47,491 nt of DNA from Gammaproteobacteria bacterium (GCA_009928645.1 SACH01000019.1:1-47491), one strand, 5' to 3'. Numbered from the stretch's first letter, positions 31,405 to 39,312 are shown. Program-made: numbers and translations. Notes: generated from the letters alone by a model not told the origin.

Positions 31405-33594
31405 TCAATCGTTATCGAGGATGCTAACCGTCGCCCTGGTGGGCAAGCCTAAGGTGGCGCCCGAGGGAGAACTCAGACTAACGTAAAAGGTCTCCGTGCT
31501 TTCCTTGGTCGTATTGTTAACGATGGAGACCGTGATGGTCTTGGGGGTGGCATCCCCCGCGGCCCAACTCACGGTGCCGCTCTTGCTGGTGTAATCGCTC
31601 CCGCTCCTTGCGGTGCCGTTGCTGGTGGCGTAACGCACGCTGGCACTGGCACTGGCGCTGCCCAGACGCTGCACCTGGAGCGTCACCGTACCCCCGCCCT
31701 CGTTGACCTGCGCCGTGGCGCTGGTAAAGGCAACGTTGCGATCGCCATTGTCCTTGAGCATCACCGTCGTGGTCGCGGGGGAACCCAGGGTCCAACCGGA
31801 AGTGGGGCTGTTCAGGGCTACCGTGAAAGTCTCGTCCACTTCGTACAGGCTGTCGTTGGTGATGCTAATGCTGATGTTCTGGGTGGTGACGCCCGCGGCG
31901 AAGCTCAGCGTCCCGCTCTTCGCCGTGTAATCCTGACCCGCGACCGCGCTGCCGTTGCTGGTGGCATATTTCACAGTTGCCGAACCAGTGCCGCTGGAGC
32001 GGGTGACGGGGATACTCAGGGTCCGCGTGCCCTCGGTCACCGTCGCCGTCGCGGCGCCAAACTGGAAGCTTTGGGTGGCGGGAGGGGGCGGTGCCGCGGC
32101 CAGCAACTGATTCAGGGCGGCATAGCAGTCGATGCGCGGTTTGACGATGCTTGTGGCGCGATAATCGCTGATCGCCTTGCCCGTGCTCTTCAGCGCCGTC
32201 TCGATGGCATCCACCGTGGCATCCGGCTTGGCGGCCTTCAGCACAGCCCAGCAGCCGGCGACATGGGGCGTCGCCATGGATGTGCCATGGTAGGTGGCGT
32301 AGTTGTCAGTCGGGACCGAGGCAAGGATGGCGGAACCCGGGGCCAGGAGATCCAGAAAGCTCGCCGTGTTGGAATAGCAGGCGACCTTGTCCAGGGCCGA
32401 AGAAGAGCCATTGCAGGTCCAACCGCTGGTGTCCCAGGTAGCCCCCACGCTCACGGCGGAGGAGATACAGCCTGGCGCGCTGATGGCGTTGGTGTAAGAC
32501 TCGTTGCCAGAGGCAATGACGGTAGCAATGCCCTTGGATTTCAATGTGTCGATCAGGGCCTTGGTGGATAGGTTGGCACTGTCACAAGTCCCATGACTGG
32601 TGTAAGCACCGCCGCCCAGGCTCATGTTCACCGCAGCGATCTTGACCCCGGTATCATGCAGGTCGATGACCCGCTGCAACCCAAGGTTGATGTCGCTGAA
32701 GTAGGCGTAGGAATCACCGCTGGAAGCGTCATAGGTGAACACCTGGATGGGGACCAGATTGCCGCCCTTGGCGACACCGGCAAAGGTCTGATTGCCGCCG
32801 CGGCCAGCGGCGATACCGGCCACATGGGTACCGTGATCGCAGGCCCAATTGCCATAGGTGGCATCGATGCAGTTAGAGGCAGCGCCGCTGGTGATTGAGG
32901 CGGTAACGCGACCGGGACACAAGGAGTATTCACCTGCCCGGGTGTTCTGTGTGGAGTAGCAGGCTTCTGAGACTATGGCCGATTGCAGGAAGGGATGGGA
33001 AGTCTGTACCCCATTGTCCAGCACGGCCACTGCCCAGCCATTACCCGTATAGCCCGCGCCCCAGGCATCGTTGGCCTGGATGAGCGGGACGCTTTGGCCC
33101 AGGGATGCCCAGGCCACACGATCCTCCTGGATATCCGTGACCTCCGGCATGGCGGCCAGGGCTTCGAGTTGGTCGGCGTCGACTTCCATGATCGAGAAGG
33201 GCACAGACGAGAGCCGCTCGACGCGAGCTTGGGCACGTCGTGGTAGCCGCGTTTCAACTGCGGTCTGGGCTGCGGAAATCTCGGAGCGCTGGCGCCGCTT
33301 GGTTAGGGCATCCTGATGGCCTTCCGGCGCAAAGGGCGCACGCACACCAACGATAACCCGGATGCCCTGGTCCTGAGCGGCTTTACGGCGCAAACCGGAT
33401 AAGGCATCAATCACTTGCGGGTTTACGCTGAAGGCGAGTGGCTCTTCTATCGCCTCCCCGAGTAAACGCCGCGCGTTCTCATTCTGCGTCGGTGAACCAT
33501 TGGCCTGGATCGGCATGGTGAGGAATAGCGCAATCAACGTTAGCCAGAGTTTGGAAGAGACGAAACGCTTGCATTTCGTTGAATAATTTTTCAT
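31405..33594 (-). CDS. Secreted subtilisin-like (S8) protease with two Calx-beta domains, copy 2
   Basis: This 729-residue protein has the same architecture as copy 1: signal peptide (about 1-32, LWLTLIALFLTMPIQANG), propeptide with IRVIVGVRAPFAPEG, S8 domain with D193, H254, N364 and S439 (HGTSMATPHVAG), PPPP linker and two Calx-beta domains (about 508-612 and 616-729). By eye most positions of the catalytic and Calx-beta parts are identical to copy 1, while the signal peptides differ. It lies directly upstream of pilE on the same strand and is separated from pilA by 278 bp. All catalytic residues are present in both copies. Calx-beta domains suggest a calcium-dependent fold outside the cell. 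Its link with pili is inferred from position. Confidence 0.9.
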   Translation of the reverse strand: MKNYSTKCKRFVSSKLWLTLIALFLTMPIQANGSPTQNENARRLLGEAIEEPLAFSVNPQVIDALSGLRRKAAQDQGIRVIVGVRAPFAPEGHQDALTKRRQRSEISAAQTAVETRLPRRAQARVERLSSVPFSIMEVDADQLEALAAMPEVTDIQEDRVAWASLGQSVPLIQANDAWGAGYTGNGWAVAVLDNGVQTSHPFLQSAIVSEACYSTQNTRAGEYSLCPGRVTASITSGAASNCIDATYGNWACDHGTHVAGIAAGRGGNQTFAGVAKGGNLVPIQVFTYDASSGDSYAYFSDINLGLQRVIDLHDTGVKIAAVNMSLGGGAYTSHGTCDSANLSTKALIDTLKSKGIATVIASGNESYTNAISAPGCISSAVSVGATWDTSGWTCNGSSSALDKVACYSNTASFLDLLAPGSAILASVPTDNYATYHGTSMATPHVAGCWAVLKAAKPDATVDAIETALKSTGKAISDYRATSIVKPRIDCYAALNQLLAAAPPPPATQSFQFGAATATVTEGTRTLSIPVTRSSGTGSATVKYATSNGSAVAGQDYTAKSGTLSFAAGVTTQNISISITNDSLYEVDETFTVALNSPTSGWTLGSPATTTVMLKDNGDRNVAFTSATAQVNEGGGTVTLQVQRLGSASASASVRYATSNGTARSGSDYTSKSGTVSWAAGDATPKTITVSIVNNTTKESTETFYVSLSSPSGATLGLPTRATVSILDND

Positions 33595-33776
33595 GGCCAG
33601 TACCCATCTGTAAAAAAGGTTTACGCACGAGGCCCAAATAAATCTTATTTAGCCACTAGCAAGAATTGGTCATATAGTAATTTGCAAGCAATAATCCTGT
33701 AATCCCAAGCTAAAGATACTAAAAAACCACTCAATTATCACCAAGGATAAAATACCAATCTCATTGGGGTAGCTTA

Positions 33777-33794
33777 AGGCCCTTCCTTGGGCCT
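33777..33794 (-). terminator. Possible weak terminator after pilA
   Basis: A 6-bp stem AGGCCC / GGGCCT with loop AAGGAA (- strand) lies about 80 bp after the pilA stop, in an AT-rich 278-bp gap. No real U tract follows. It could limit read-through from the strong pilA unit into subtilase copy 2. Confidence 0.35.
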
Positions 33795-33872
33795 CAATGT
33801 CAAATTATCATGCGATCTGGAAATCCATTTGGAATATTCCAGGCGCATGAATTTCCATTATAGGCTCAATGC

Positions 33873-34289
33873 TTAGGAACCCTTACAACCAGAAGGCAGA
33901 TATTTAGCGTCAAGACCACTACAAACCCACTTTGATATTTGCCCGGTAGACTCTATAGTTGGTGTAAGCTCTAGGGTTTTACCATCTAGTGCCGCAGAAG
34001 CTGCCCCAAATTTCACACTAATTTTTCCCGAAGTTGTGTCAACCGTTACAGTAGAAATGTACTTTCCTTTCAAAAGACCAGCAGCAGTATTTACGTCTGC
34101 CAATGATCCGCCTTCCGATTTTACTACTGCGATATCAGCCCGGATACCTGCCGTAGCCGAATAGCCTTCCGATGCTTGGGCTTTGGCAGTGTAGTCTTGA
34201 TAAGCTGGAAGAGCGATTGCAGCCAGGATACCGATAATGGCCACCACGATCATGAGTTCGATCAAGGTAAAGCCTTGCTGTTTGTTCAT
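33873..34289 (-). CDS. pilA: Major type IV pilin PilA
   Basis: The protein has 138 residues. [42 protein letters not shown] is a textbook type IVa prepilin: six-residue leader, Phe+1, Glu+5. The C-terminus has two Cys (WVCSGLDAKYLPSGC) that close the D-loop. The ribosome site TTTGGAGAACTCAG is strong. The gene has its own promoter region with a sigma-54-like site, as pilA genes under PilSR control usually have. Codon use is less GC-rich than in neighbours, common for a variable surface protein. It is divergent from the HTH-Sel1 gene and lies just upstream of subtilase copy 2. Confidence 0.94.
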   Translation of the reverse strand: MNKQQGFTLIELMIVVAIIGILAAIALPAYQDYTAKAQASEGYSATAGIRADIAVVKSEGGSLADVNTAAGLLKGKYISTVTVDTTSGKISVKFGAASAALDGKTLELTPTIESTGQISKWVCSGLDAKYLPSGCKGS

Positions 34290-34385
34290 CTGAGTTCTCC
34301 AAAAGTAGATGTAATTAGGGTTGATTGACGGAATGTCGCTCGATTGGACCGGATTGAGCGTCCGGCACGCTTACTTAAAGAGTAC

Positions 34386-34400
34386 TCAAAAAACATGCCA
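34386..34400 (-). promoter_or_regulatory. pilA: Sigma-54-like promoter of pilA
   Basis: On the - strand TGGCATGTTTTTTGA aligns to the sigma-54 consensus TGGCACGN4TTGC with the right spacing. The -24 GG is exact; the -12 position reads GA instead of GC. It would start transcription near 34374, leaving an 85-base leader before the pilA ATG. pilA in many gammaproteobacteria is transcribed by RpoN with PilR, which supports the call despite the -12 mismatch. Confidence 0.5.
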
Positions 34401-34579
34401 GGAACTCGCATTTGGAATAATCAGTTAGTTACGCAGCTAACGAGAAGGATGCTAACCTTTGTCACAGCTTAAGCTACGCCACGGGCGTGCCGATGATCCT
34501 TTGTCACTGTGACATTTCATGGATGGCGGCACGCTCTGACCCGCGCATCAACGTCACCGCATCATCGGCAACCCTTATC

Positions 34580-35059
34580 ATGACCCTGATCAGCTTGAAC
34601 ACGGCATCACTCCTCTTGGGAGTGAGCAAGCGCACCCTTTGGCGGCGCATTGCAACGGGCAGTCTTTCAGTCTCCCGGTCCGACGACCTTCAAGGGAGGA
34701 CGCTCATCTCTCTGGCTGACATCGCGCAGGACATTGGCATAACGCTGAACGGCGAGGTTATCGCCGCCATCCAGAACGCCGAGGCCGGTCTGGCAAGGGA
34801 CCAACTGGAACTGGCCTTGGCCTTTCTGGAGGTGGGACAGACGGAAAGGGCTTTGCCTTGGCTGCAAATAGCGGCAGCGCATGGCGACGTTGACGCCATG
34901 CTCACCCTTGGCGAAATCCAACTTTATGATTCGGCAGAAGATCCTAAGATCAGCCTGAACTGGATACGCCGCGCCGCCATCGCTGGCCATCCTCTGGCCC
35001 TGGCGATCATGGAGGCCTTGCCAGGACAACTCAGGAGGCGTGAAGGTCCTGCTGAATGA
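34580..35059 (+). CDS. HTH DNA-binding protein with Sel1-like repeats
   Basis: The protein has 159 residues from ATG 34580 (MTLISLNTASLLLGVSKRTL). Residues 6-35 form an excisionase/MerR-type winged-helix pattern (S-L-L-L-G-V-S-K-R-T-L-W-R-R-I-A-T-G). After a helical spacer, residues 92-145 contain Sel1-type repeats (LPWLQIAAAHGDVDAMLTLG, LNWIRRAAIAGHPLAL). The frame is open to 34487, but the extra part lacks family character. It is divergent from pilA, with about 290 bp between, and convergent with pilC. A regulator that pairs DNA binding with a protein-interaction repeat next to pilA is suggestive, but its target is unknown. Confidence 0.7.
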   Translation: MTLISLNTASLLLGVSKRTLWRRIATGSLSVSRSDDLQGRTLISLADIAQDIGITLNGEVIAAIQNAEAGLARDQLELALAFLEVGQTERALPWLQIAAAHGDVDAMLTLGEIQLYDSAEDPKISLNWIRRAAIAGHPLALAIMEALPGQLRRREGPAE

Positions 35060-35142
35060 ATCCCTCCACCCATACAACCGCTGTCAAAATAAAAGCCAGA
35101 TCAAATAACGGGTGATCGTCCAGCATCCATGGATGTGGCACA

Positions 35143-36411
35143 TCACACGGTCGCGGCCATCTTGAAGATGGGCAAGTACATAGCCACAACCAGACTGCCA
35201 ACCAACCCGCCGATGACGACCATAATCATGGGCTCCAGCAGGCTGCTGAGGGAATCCACGGCGTTATCGACCTCCTCCTCATAGAAATCCGCCACTTTGG
35301 ACAGCATGGCATCCAGGGAGCCGGCCTCCTCGCCGATGGCGGTCATCTGGATGACCAAGTGAGGGAAGAGATCGGTCTGGCGCATGGACAGTTGCAGGGA
35401 CTGGCCCGTGGCGACCTTTTCGCGCATGCCCAACACCGCCTCGGAATAGACCACGCTGCCGGTGGCGCCAGATACCGAGTTGAGGGCCTCCACCAGGGGC
35501 ACGCCGGCGGCGAACATGGTGGACAGGGTGCGGGCAAAGCGGGCGATGGCGGCCTTGTGCAGGATGGGGCCGATGATGGGAAATCTGAGCATGGCACGGT
35601 CCACCCCTTCCCGCAACTTGGCCGAACGTTTATAGCTTTGAGCCAGGCTATAGCCCGCGGCGCCGAGGGCCAGGCCAATGCCCCACCACCACTCGGTCAT
35701 GAAGTTGGAGATATTGATCACCAGCAGGGTGAAGGCCGGTAAATCGGCGCCGAAGCTGGTGAAAAGCTCTTTGAACTGGGGGATGACGAACAGCATGATC
35801 ACCGTGGTGACCACGATGGCGACGATGATGACTGCCGCGGGGTAGAAGAGGGCCTTCTTGATCTTGCCCTTGATGCTCTCCGTCTTTTCCTTATAGGTGG
35901 CAATCTTGTCCAGCATGGTGTCGAGAACGCCGGCCTGCTCGCCGGCCTCGACCAGATTGCAAAAGAGTTCATCGAACTGGAGCGGATGCTTGGCCAGGGC
36001 CAGGGTCAGCGCGGTGCCGCTCTGGATATCGTTCTTGATCGAGAGGATCAGATCCGCCATGGCCGGGTTGTCGTGACCGCGGCCGACGATGTCGAAGGCC
36101 TGCACCAAGGGCACGCCAGCGGACATCATGGTGGCGAGTTGGCGACTGAAGACGGAGATGTCCTTGCTGACGATCTTCTTCCTGCCGAGGCCAACCTGGG
36201 TCTTTTTGCGGATCTTGGCCGGGGTGATGCCCTGGCGGCGCAGTTCGGCACGCACCGTCGCTTCGTCGGCAGCCGGGGTTTCGCCCTTGACCCGCTTGCC
36301 GGAACGGTCCATGCCCTCCCAGGCGAAGAGGAGGTTTTTGTCCCCCTCGGGCTTATTGGGCGGCCGGGGCTTAGCGGCGGGATCGGTTTTTTTGGCGGGA
36401 ACCAGGGCCAT
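35143..36411 (-). CDS. pilC: Type IV pilus inner-membrane platform protein PilC
   Basis: The protein has 422 residues with two T2SSF domains. After a Pro/Lys-rich cytoplasmic start come FAWEGMDRSGKRVKGE and ITPAKIRKK, then domain 1 with FSRQLATMMSAGVPLVQAFDI and FCNLVEAGEQAGVLDTML, a membrane helix pair (LFYPAAVIIVAIVVTTVIMLFVIPQF), domain 2 with FARTLSTMFAAGVPLVEAL and MTAIGEEAGSLDAML, and the last membrane helix (IMVVIGGLVGSLVVAMYLPIF). PilC turns with the PilB/PilT motor ATPases to move pilin in and out of the filament. pilB and pilD, which commonly adjoin pilC, are absent here; vapBC lies directly upstream. Confidence 0.94.
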   Translation of the reverse strand: MALVPAKKTDPAAKPRPPNKPEGDKNLLFAWEGMDRSGKRVKGETPAADEATVRAELRRQGITPAKIRKKTQVGLGRKKIVSKDISVFSRQLATMMSAGVPLVQAFDIVGRGHDNPAMADLILSIKNDIQSGTALTLALAKHPLQFDELFCNLVEAGEQAGVLDTMLDKIATYKEKTESIKGKIKKALFYPAAVIIVAIVVTTVIMLFVIPQFKELFTSFGADLPAFTLLVINISNFMTEWWWGIGLALGAAGYSLAQSYKRSAKLREGVDRAMLRFPIIGPILHKAAIARFARTLSTMFAAGVPLVEALNSVSGATGSVVYSEAVLGMREKVATGQSLQLSMRQTDLFPHLVIQMTAIGEEAGSLDAMLSKVADFYEEEVDNAVDSLSSLLEPMIMVVIGGLVGSLVVAMYLPIFKMAATV

Positions 36412-36459
36412 GGTTAGCGTCCTTCATTCAAGGCGGAAAGATTACGAACAAAGGCGCAA

Positions 36460-36870
36460 TCAAGACGGAAACGCGATCGTCCAATCTTCACTAAGCAAGT
36501 CGGGGAGTTGAGCAAAGGCACCATCATTGGTGACCAGGATCGCTTCGGCTGCCAAGGCATGGGCAGCAATCAAGAGGTCCAATGGCGCCAACGTCTTGCC
36601 TTGCGCCGCCAAGGCGGCACGGACGACGCCATAGCGGGCCGCCACCACTGTATCCCAGGGCAATACGTTGACCCGACGCAAGAATTCACGCACCAACTGG
36701 TGGAGTCTTGTAGCGTCGGGGCGTTTGGCCAGCCCATACCGCAATTCGCCCTCGGTGATTGCCGAGATGCACAAGGATGACAGGGGAACCGCCACCACGT
36801 GACGCGCGACGACGGGATGTCCCTTGATGAGAAAGCTGACGGTATTGGTGTCGAGCATAAAGCGCTTCAT
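36460..36870 (-). CDS. vapC: VapC-type PIN-domain toxin
   Basis: The protein has 136 residues. PIN-domain acidic residues are seen at D7 ([10 protein letters not shown]), E42 ([12 protein letters not shown]), D98 ([12 protein letters not shown]) and D116 (ILVTNDGAF). VapC toxins are magnesium-dependent ribonucleases that often cut initiator tRNA or rRNA. Its ATG overlaps the vapB stop by four bases (36867-36870), so the two are coupled. It lies 48 bp before pilC on the same strand, and read-through into pilC is possible. Confidence 0.92.
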   Translation of the reverse strand: MKRFMLDTNTVSFLIKGHPVVARHVVAVPLSSLCISAITEGELRYGLAKRPDATRLHQLVREFLRRVNVLPWDTVVAARYGVVRAALAAQGKTLAPLDLLIAAHALAAEAILVTNDGAFAQLPDLLSEDWTIAFPS

Positions 36871-37127
36871 TCATGCCACCCGTCACAGGGATCCCGTTCC
36901 TGCCCTCCTTGCTGACGTTCCCGCTCATCCAAGAAGTCAGATGGCACCTCGGCACCTTGAAGCAGGGCGAAAAATCCTTCCCAATCATCAGGCTTGCTCG
37001 AAAGGATGACATCGCCGCTATCCGGATCACGCCTAACGAACACTTCCTGGGTGGTAAACCGGAATGCGGCCGGCAACCGTACGGCTTGGCTGCGGCCATT
37101 GGTGAAGACTTTGGCAACTTGGTGCAT
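36867..37127 (-). CDS. vapB: VapB/VagC-type antitoxin
   Basis: The protein has 86 residues from ATG 37127, which has GTGGAGG eight bases upstream. [24 protein letters not shown] is the SpoVT/AbrB (swapped-hairpin) DNA-binding domain of VagC-type antitoxins. The C-terminal [20 protein letters not shown] would occupy the VapC active site. A second in-frame ATG at 37142 lies before the ribosome site and is not used in my call. The last 176 bases of the coding region recur, about 90 per cent alike, in the relic at 38185-38360. Confidence 0.92.
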   Translation of the reverse strand: MHQVAKVFTNGRSQAVRLPAAFRFTTQEVFVRRDPDSGDVILSSKPDDWEGFFALLQGAEVPSDFLDERERQQGGQERDPCDGWHE

Positions 37128-37148
37128 GGCGGCATCCTCCACAATGAT

Positions 37149-37164
37149 ATAGATCCTAGTCTAT
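37149..37164. promoter_or_regulatory. Palindrome upstream of vapBC, candidate operator
   Basis: ATAGA (37149-37153) and TCTAT (37160-37164) flank TCCTAG, 21 bp before the vapB start. The - strand reads TATA-like sequence here, so the palindrome would overlap the -10 region. VapBC complexes bind palindromes of this type to repress their own promoter; the assignment is by position and symmetry. Confidence 0.4.
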
Positions 37165-37210
37165 GCCGTGGGATGTTGCCGGGAAAGTGGCTGGTGATGG
37201 ATGGTTTCCA

Positions 37211-37229
37211 AGCCGGATTGAAACCGGCT
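37211..37229. repeat. Palindromic AGCCGG...CCGGCT element
   Basis: AGCCGG and CCGGCT flank ATTGAAA in the 262-bp gap between vapB and hepT. Short palindromes of this wording are often dispersed in intergenic DNA of related bacteria. Only one copy is seen in this window. Confidence 0.3.
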
Positions 37230-37389
37230 TTACTACGAAACGAACCCAACTTTGCACTTAACGGGCGCCAGCGCCATCAGGCCTGGCTCAAGGTCTAATC
37301 TAACTTGACTAACCTTCTTGCCCGCTCGGAGTATCCATACTTATCCACTGAATCTCTGGCCATGATAGAAGCGAAGCAGAGGCAGGACG

Positions 37390-37851
37390 TCACAGATAAC
37401 GCCCGGCAAAGCGGTTTACCTCTTCAAGAACCCGCATCATCTCCTCAGCCAGATTGAAGGCGCGATTGAGGAGACTGGCTTGTATTTCAGGATCCTCTGG
37501 GTAATCGTGGGCAAACTGATTGCGCATTTCACGCAGCGTAAGCCATTGTTGCGCCGATCCAATGGCACCGATTTTCTCCAACCGGTTCAGCTTGTCGATG
37601 AAAGCGGACAGATCACCCGACTCACGGGTCAATTCCAGAACGGCGGGGAACAGCTTAGTCCCCATTGTGTCCTGAAGCTTGGAGAACCGGGTAATAAACT
37701 GATCACAAACCGCGAGGTCCATCGGCCTCAGGGAGGTAAGTTTTTCCGCGGTCAGCGGGCGCAGTGGCCGCAAGGTATCCAGCGACCAACGTAGCCGCTC
37801 TGCATGGATGCGGCAGATGTCCCGTGCGCCTTGGTAAGCCATTGGCGTCAT
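37390..37851 (-). CDS. hepT: HEPN-domain toxin, HepT-like
   Basis: The protein has 153 residues with a four-helix HEPN fold. The RNase motif R-N-Q-F-A-H-D-Y at 110-117 fits RX4HXY, the form found in type VII HepT toxins, where the Tyr (Y117) is the residue AMPylated by MntA. The gene overlaps the mntA stop by four bases (ATGA), so it is translated right after the antitoxin. The nucleotidyltransferase-first order is common for this module. A truncated relative lies at 21282-21712. Confidence 0.88.
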   Translation of the reverse strand: MTPMAYQGARDICRIHAERLRWSLDTLRPLRPLTAEKLTSLRPMDLAVCDQFITRFSKLQDTMGTKLFPAVLELTRESGDLSAFIDKLNRLEKIGAIGSAQQWLTLREMRNQFAHDYPEDPEIQASLLNRAFNLAEEMMRVLEEVNRFAGRYL

Positions 37852-38150
37852 AAGGGCAACCCGGTCTCTTGGGCATGGCGATGGATGGGGAGTTCTGGCC
37901 CCGGTTGGCGGCGCACCAGCAGATCGATCTTCTGTTCGCCAAGCGCCATGTGCAACTCGGCTAGTGCGTTCAGTCGCGCCGCAACGATCTGGTCGGGTGA
38001 CTGGATGTCCGACTCGATGTACAGATCAATATCGCCGCCCTTAGCGGTGTCATCTGCGCGCGAGCCAAACAGCCGAATCTGGCTGTTGCAACCAAAGTGC
38101 CGCCGGAGAACCGCCCGGATCGTTGCTTGTTGCTGTTGTGTCAGCCGCAT
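37848..38150 (-). CDS. mntA: MNT-domain nucleotidyltransferase antitoxin, MntA-like
   Basis: The protein has 100 residues. IRLFGSRADDTAKGGDIDLYIE carries the minimal nucleotidyltransferase motif G-S-R ... D-x-D (G29, S30, D40, D42). In the type VII system MntA blocks HepT by adding AMP to its active-site Tyr. The ATG at 38150 is preceded by weak ribosome-site sequence. The first 16 bases of its coding region plus three upstream recur exactly at 38361-38379, a sign of recombination at its start. Confidence 0.88.
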   Translation of the reverse strand: MRLTQQQQATIRAVLRRHFGCNSQIRLFGSRADDTAKGGDIDLYIESDIQSPDQIVAARLNALAELHMALGEQKIDLLVRRQPGPELPIHRHAQETGLPL

Positions 38151-38152
38151 GG

Positions 38153-38379
38153 AAGGTCAATGGCTTTCACCTGGGATCAGGACTTGCCACCCATCACAGG
38201 TATCCCGTTCCTGCCCTCCTTGCTGACGTTCCCGCTTATCCAGGAAGTCAGATGGTATCTCGGCACTTGCAAGCAGGGCGAAAAATCCTTACCAATCATT
38301 GAGCTTGCTCGAGAGGATGACATCACCGGTATTCGGATCACGCCTAACGAACACTTCCTGTGTTGTGTCAGCCGCATGG
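38153..38379 (-). pseudogene. vapB relic in a recombination scar
   Basis: A 176-base block (38185-38360) aligns without gaps to the vapB coding region 36874-37049, with about 17 differences. In the vapB frame a nonsense change turns the Glu after D-D-W into TAA (38289-38291). On its right edge it joins a copy of the mntA 5' end (38361-38379, 19 of 19 bases). On its left edge it runs in frame into a 31-base copy (38153-38183) of the 3' end of the DUF2887 gene (38469-38499, 27 of 31), giving the tail PGESH and stop. It cannot make VapB. Confidence 0.75.
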
Positions 38380-38472
38380 TCGGTCAGTAACATAGGTCTT
38401 GATGATCCACTGGGGGTTTAACTTCACAGCTACCGTACTAAATCCTGGCTGGTCCAGTCCTTTTTTCAAAGG

Positions 38473-39312
38473 TCAGTGGCTTTCACCCGGGCCCAGGACC
38501 TCATCCAGGGTTGTGGCGGTGAGTATTCGCTCAGCCCACCGAAGTAGGGTATCGGTATCAGCTGTTTCGATGCGGTGGAGGATGCTGGGGTCGGGGGGAC
38601 CGAATTTGAGGGCAATTTGACGAAGAAGCATTGCGGATTCACCCTCCTGGCGACCCTCCTGGATGCCTTCCGCCAGGACATCCTGGTAAAAACGGGTTTG
38701 TTTCAGATCAATGTCAGTCAAGGCCAACATAGCTTGAATTTCCTCTCGGCTGCATCGGGGGAGCTTATAGATCAGGATCGTCTCGATAAAGTTCAGCAAG
38801 TCCAGCCGTTCTGAATCGAGGGGGGCGCGGCCAAGCAGGCGCTGGGCGCGTTGGAGCGCCGTATCGGTTTCGTCCACGATGAGTCGCAGCAGTTCCCAGC
38901 CTGGTGTCTGGCGCTCTTGCCCGCTCAACGCGGTCAGGTCTATCCGCTGGATCTCTGGCAAGGAGAGGAGCGAAGCGTAACCGATGGGTGTGCGCTCTAC
39001 GCTGGCATGGGGATAGATGACCAATGCCCGCCAGGGACGTGGTTTGGGCGCGCGATGGAGAAAAAGGAAGATCTCCGCAAAAAGCCGCCGGTAAAGGGTC
39101 TCGTCAGGTTGGAACTGGACCTCGACAAATACCCACGGTTCATCACTGTCCTCGGGGGGTGCAAGAACGCCGTCCAGCCGGAAGGCGGTCTGTTTTATTT
39201 CTTCCGAGCGAAAGGTGTAGTGCGATCCGCTGGTTGGTTCAAGTCCCGCCAGATCCAGTCCCAGGCCGGGCCAGCGCCGGAAGAGTTCGTAGAAGAGACT
39301 ATCGGTCTTCAC
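38473..39312 (-). CDS. Rpn-family (DUF2887) putative nuclease
   Basis: The protein has 279 residues. MKTDSLFYELFRRWPGL...Y-T-F-R-S-E-E-I-K is the DUF2887 start; the PD-(D/E)XK core reads FRLDGVLAPP (D47) and VFVEVQFQ (E64, Q66). The middle has LPRCSREEIQAMLALTDIDLKQTRFYQDV, then G-x-x-E-G-R-x-E-G and LLRQIALKFGPP as in other Rpn proteins. Rpn nucleases of E. coli are linked with DNA cleavage and RecA-independent recombination. The gene starts 15 bp after the aroB stop and so may be transcribed with the pilM-aroB operon, an odd passenger. Confidence 0.85.
   Translation of the reverse strand: MKTDSLFYELFRRWPGLGLDLAGLEPTSGSHYTFRSEEIKQTAFRLDGVLAPPEDSDEPWVFVEVQFQPDETLYRRLFAEIFLFLHRAPKPRPWRALVIYPHASVERTPIGYASLLSLPEIQRIDLTALSGQERQTPGWELLRLIVDETDTALQRAQRLLGRAPLDSERLDLLNFIETILIYKLPRCSREEIQAMLALTDIDLKQTRFYQDVLAEGIQEGRQEGESAMLLRQIALKFGPPDPSILHRIETADTDTLLRWAERILTATTLDEVLGPGESH

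Noticed and set aside
31405..33594. Subtilase copy 2 as a pseudogene copy of copy 1
   Set aside because: The frame is intact, with signal peptide, all catalytic residues and both Calx-beta domains.
35125..35136. CATCCATGGATG palindrome between the HTH-Sel1 gene and pilC as a terminator
   Set aside because: A 12-base palindrome without loop or U tract cannot form a stable terminator.
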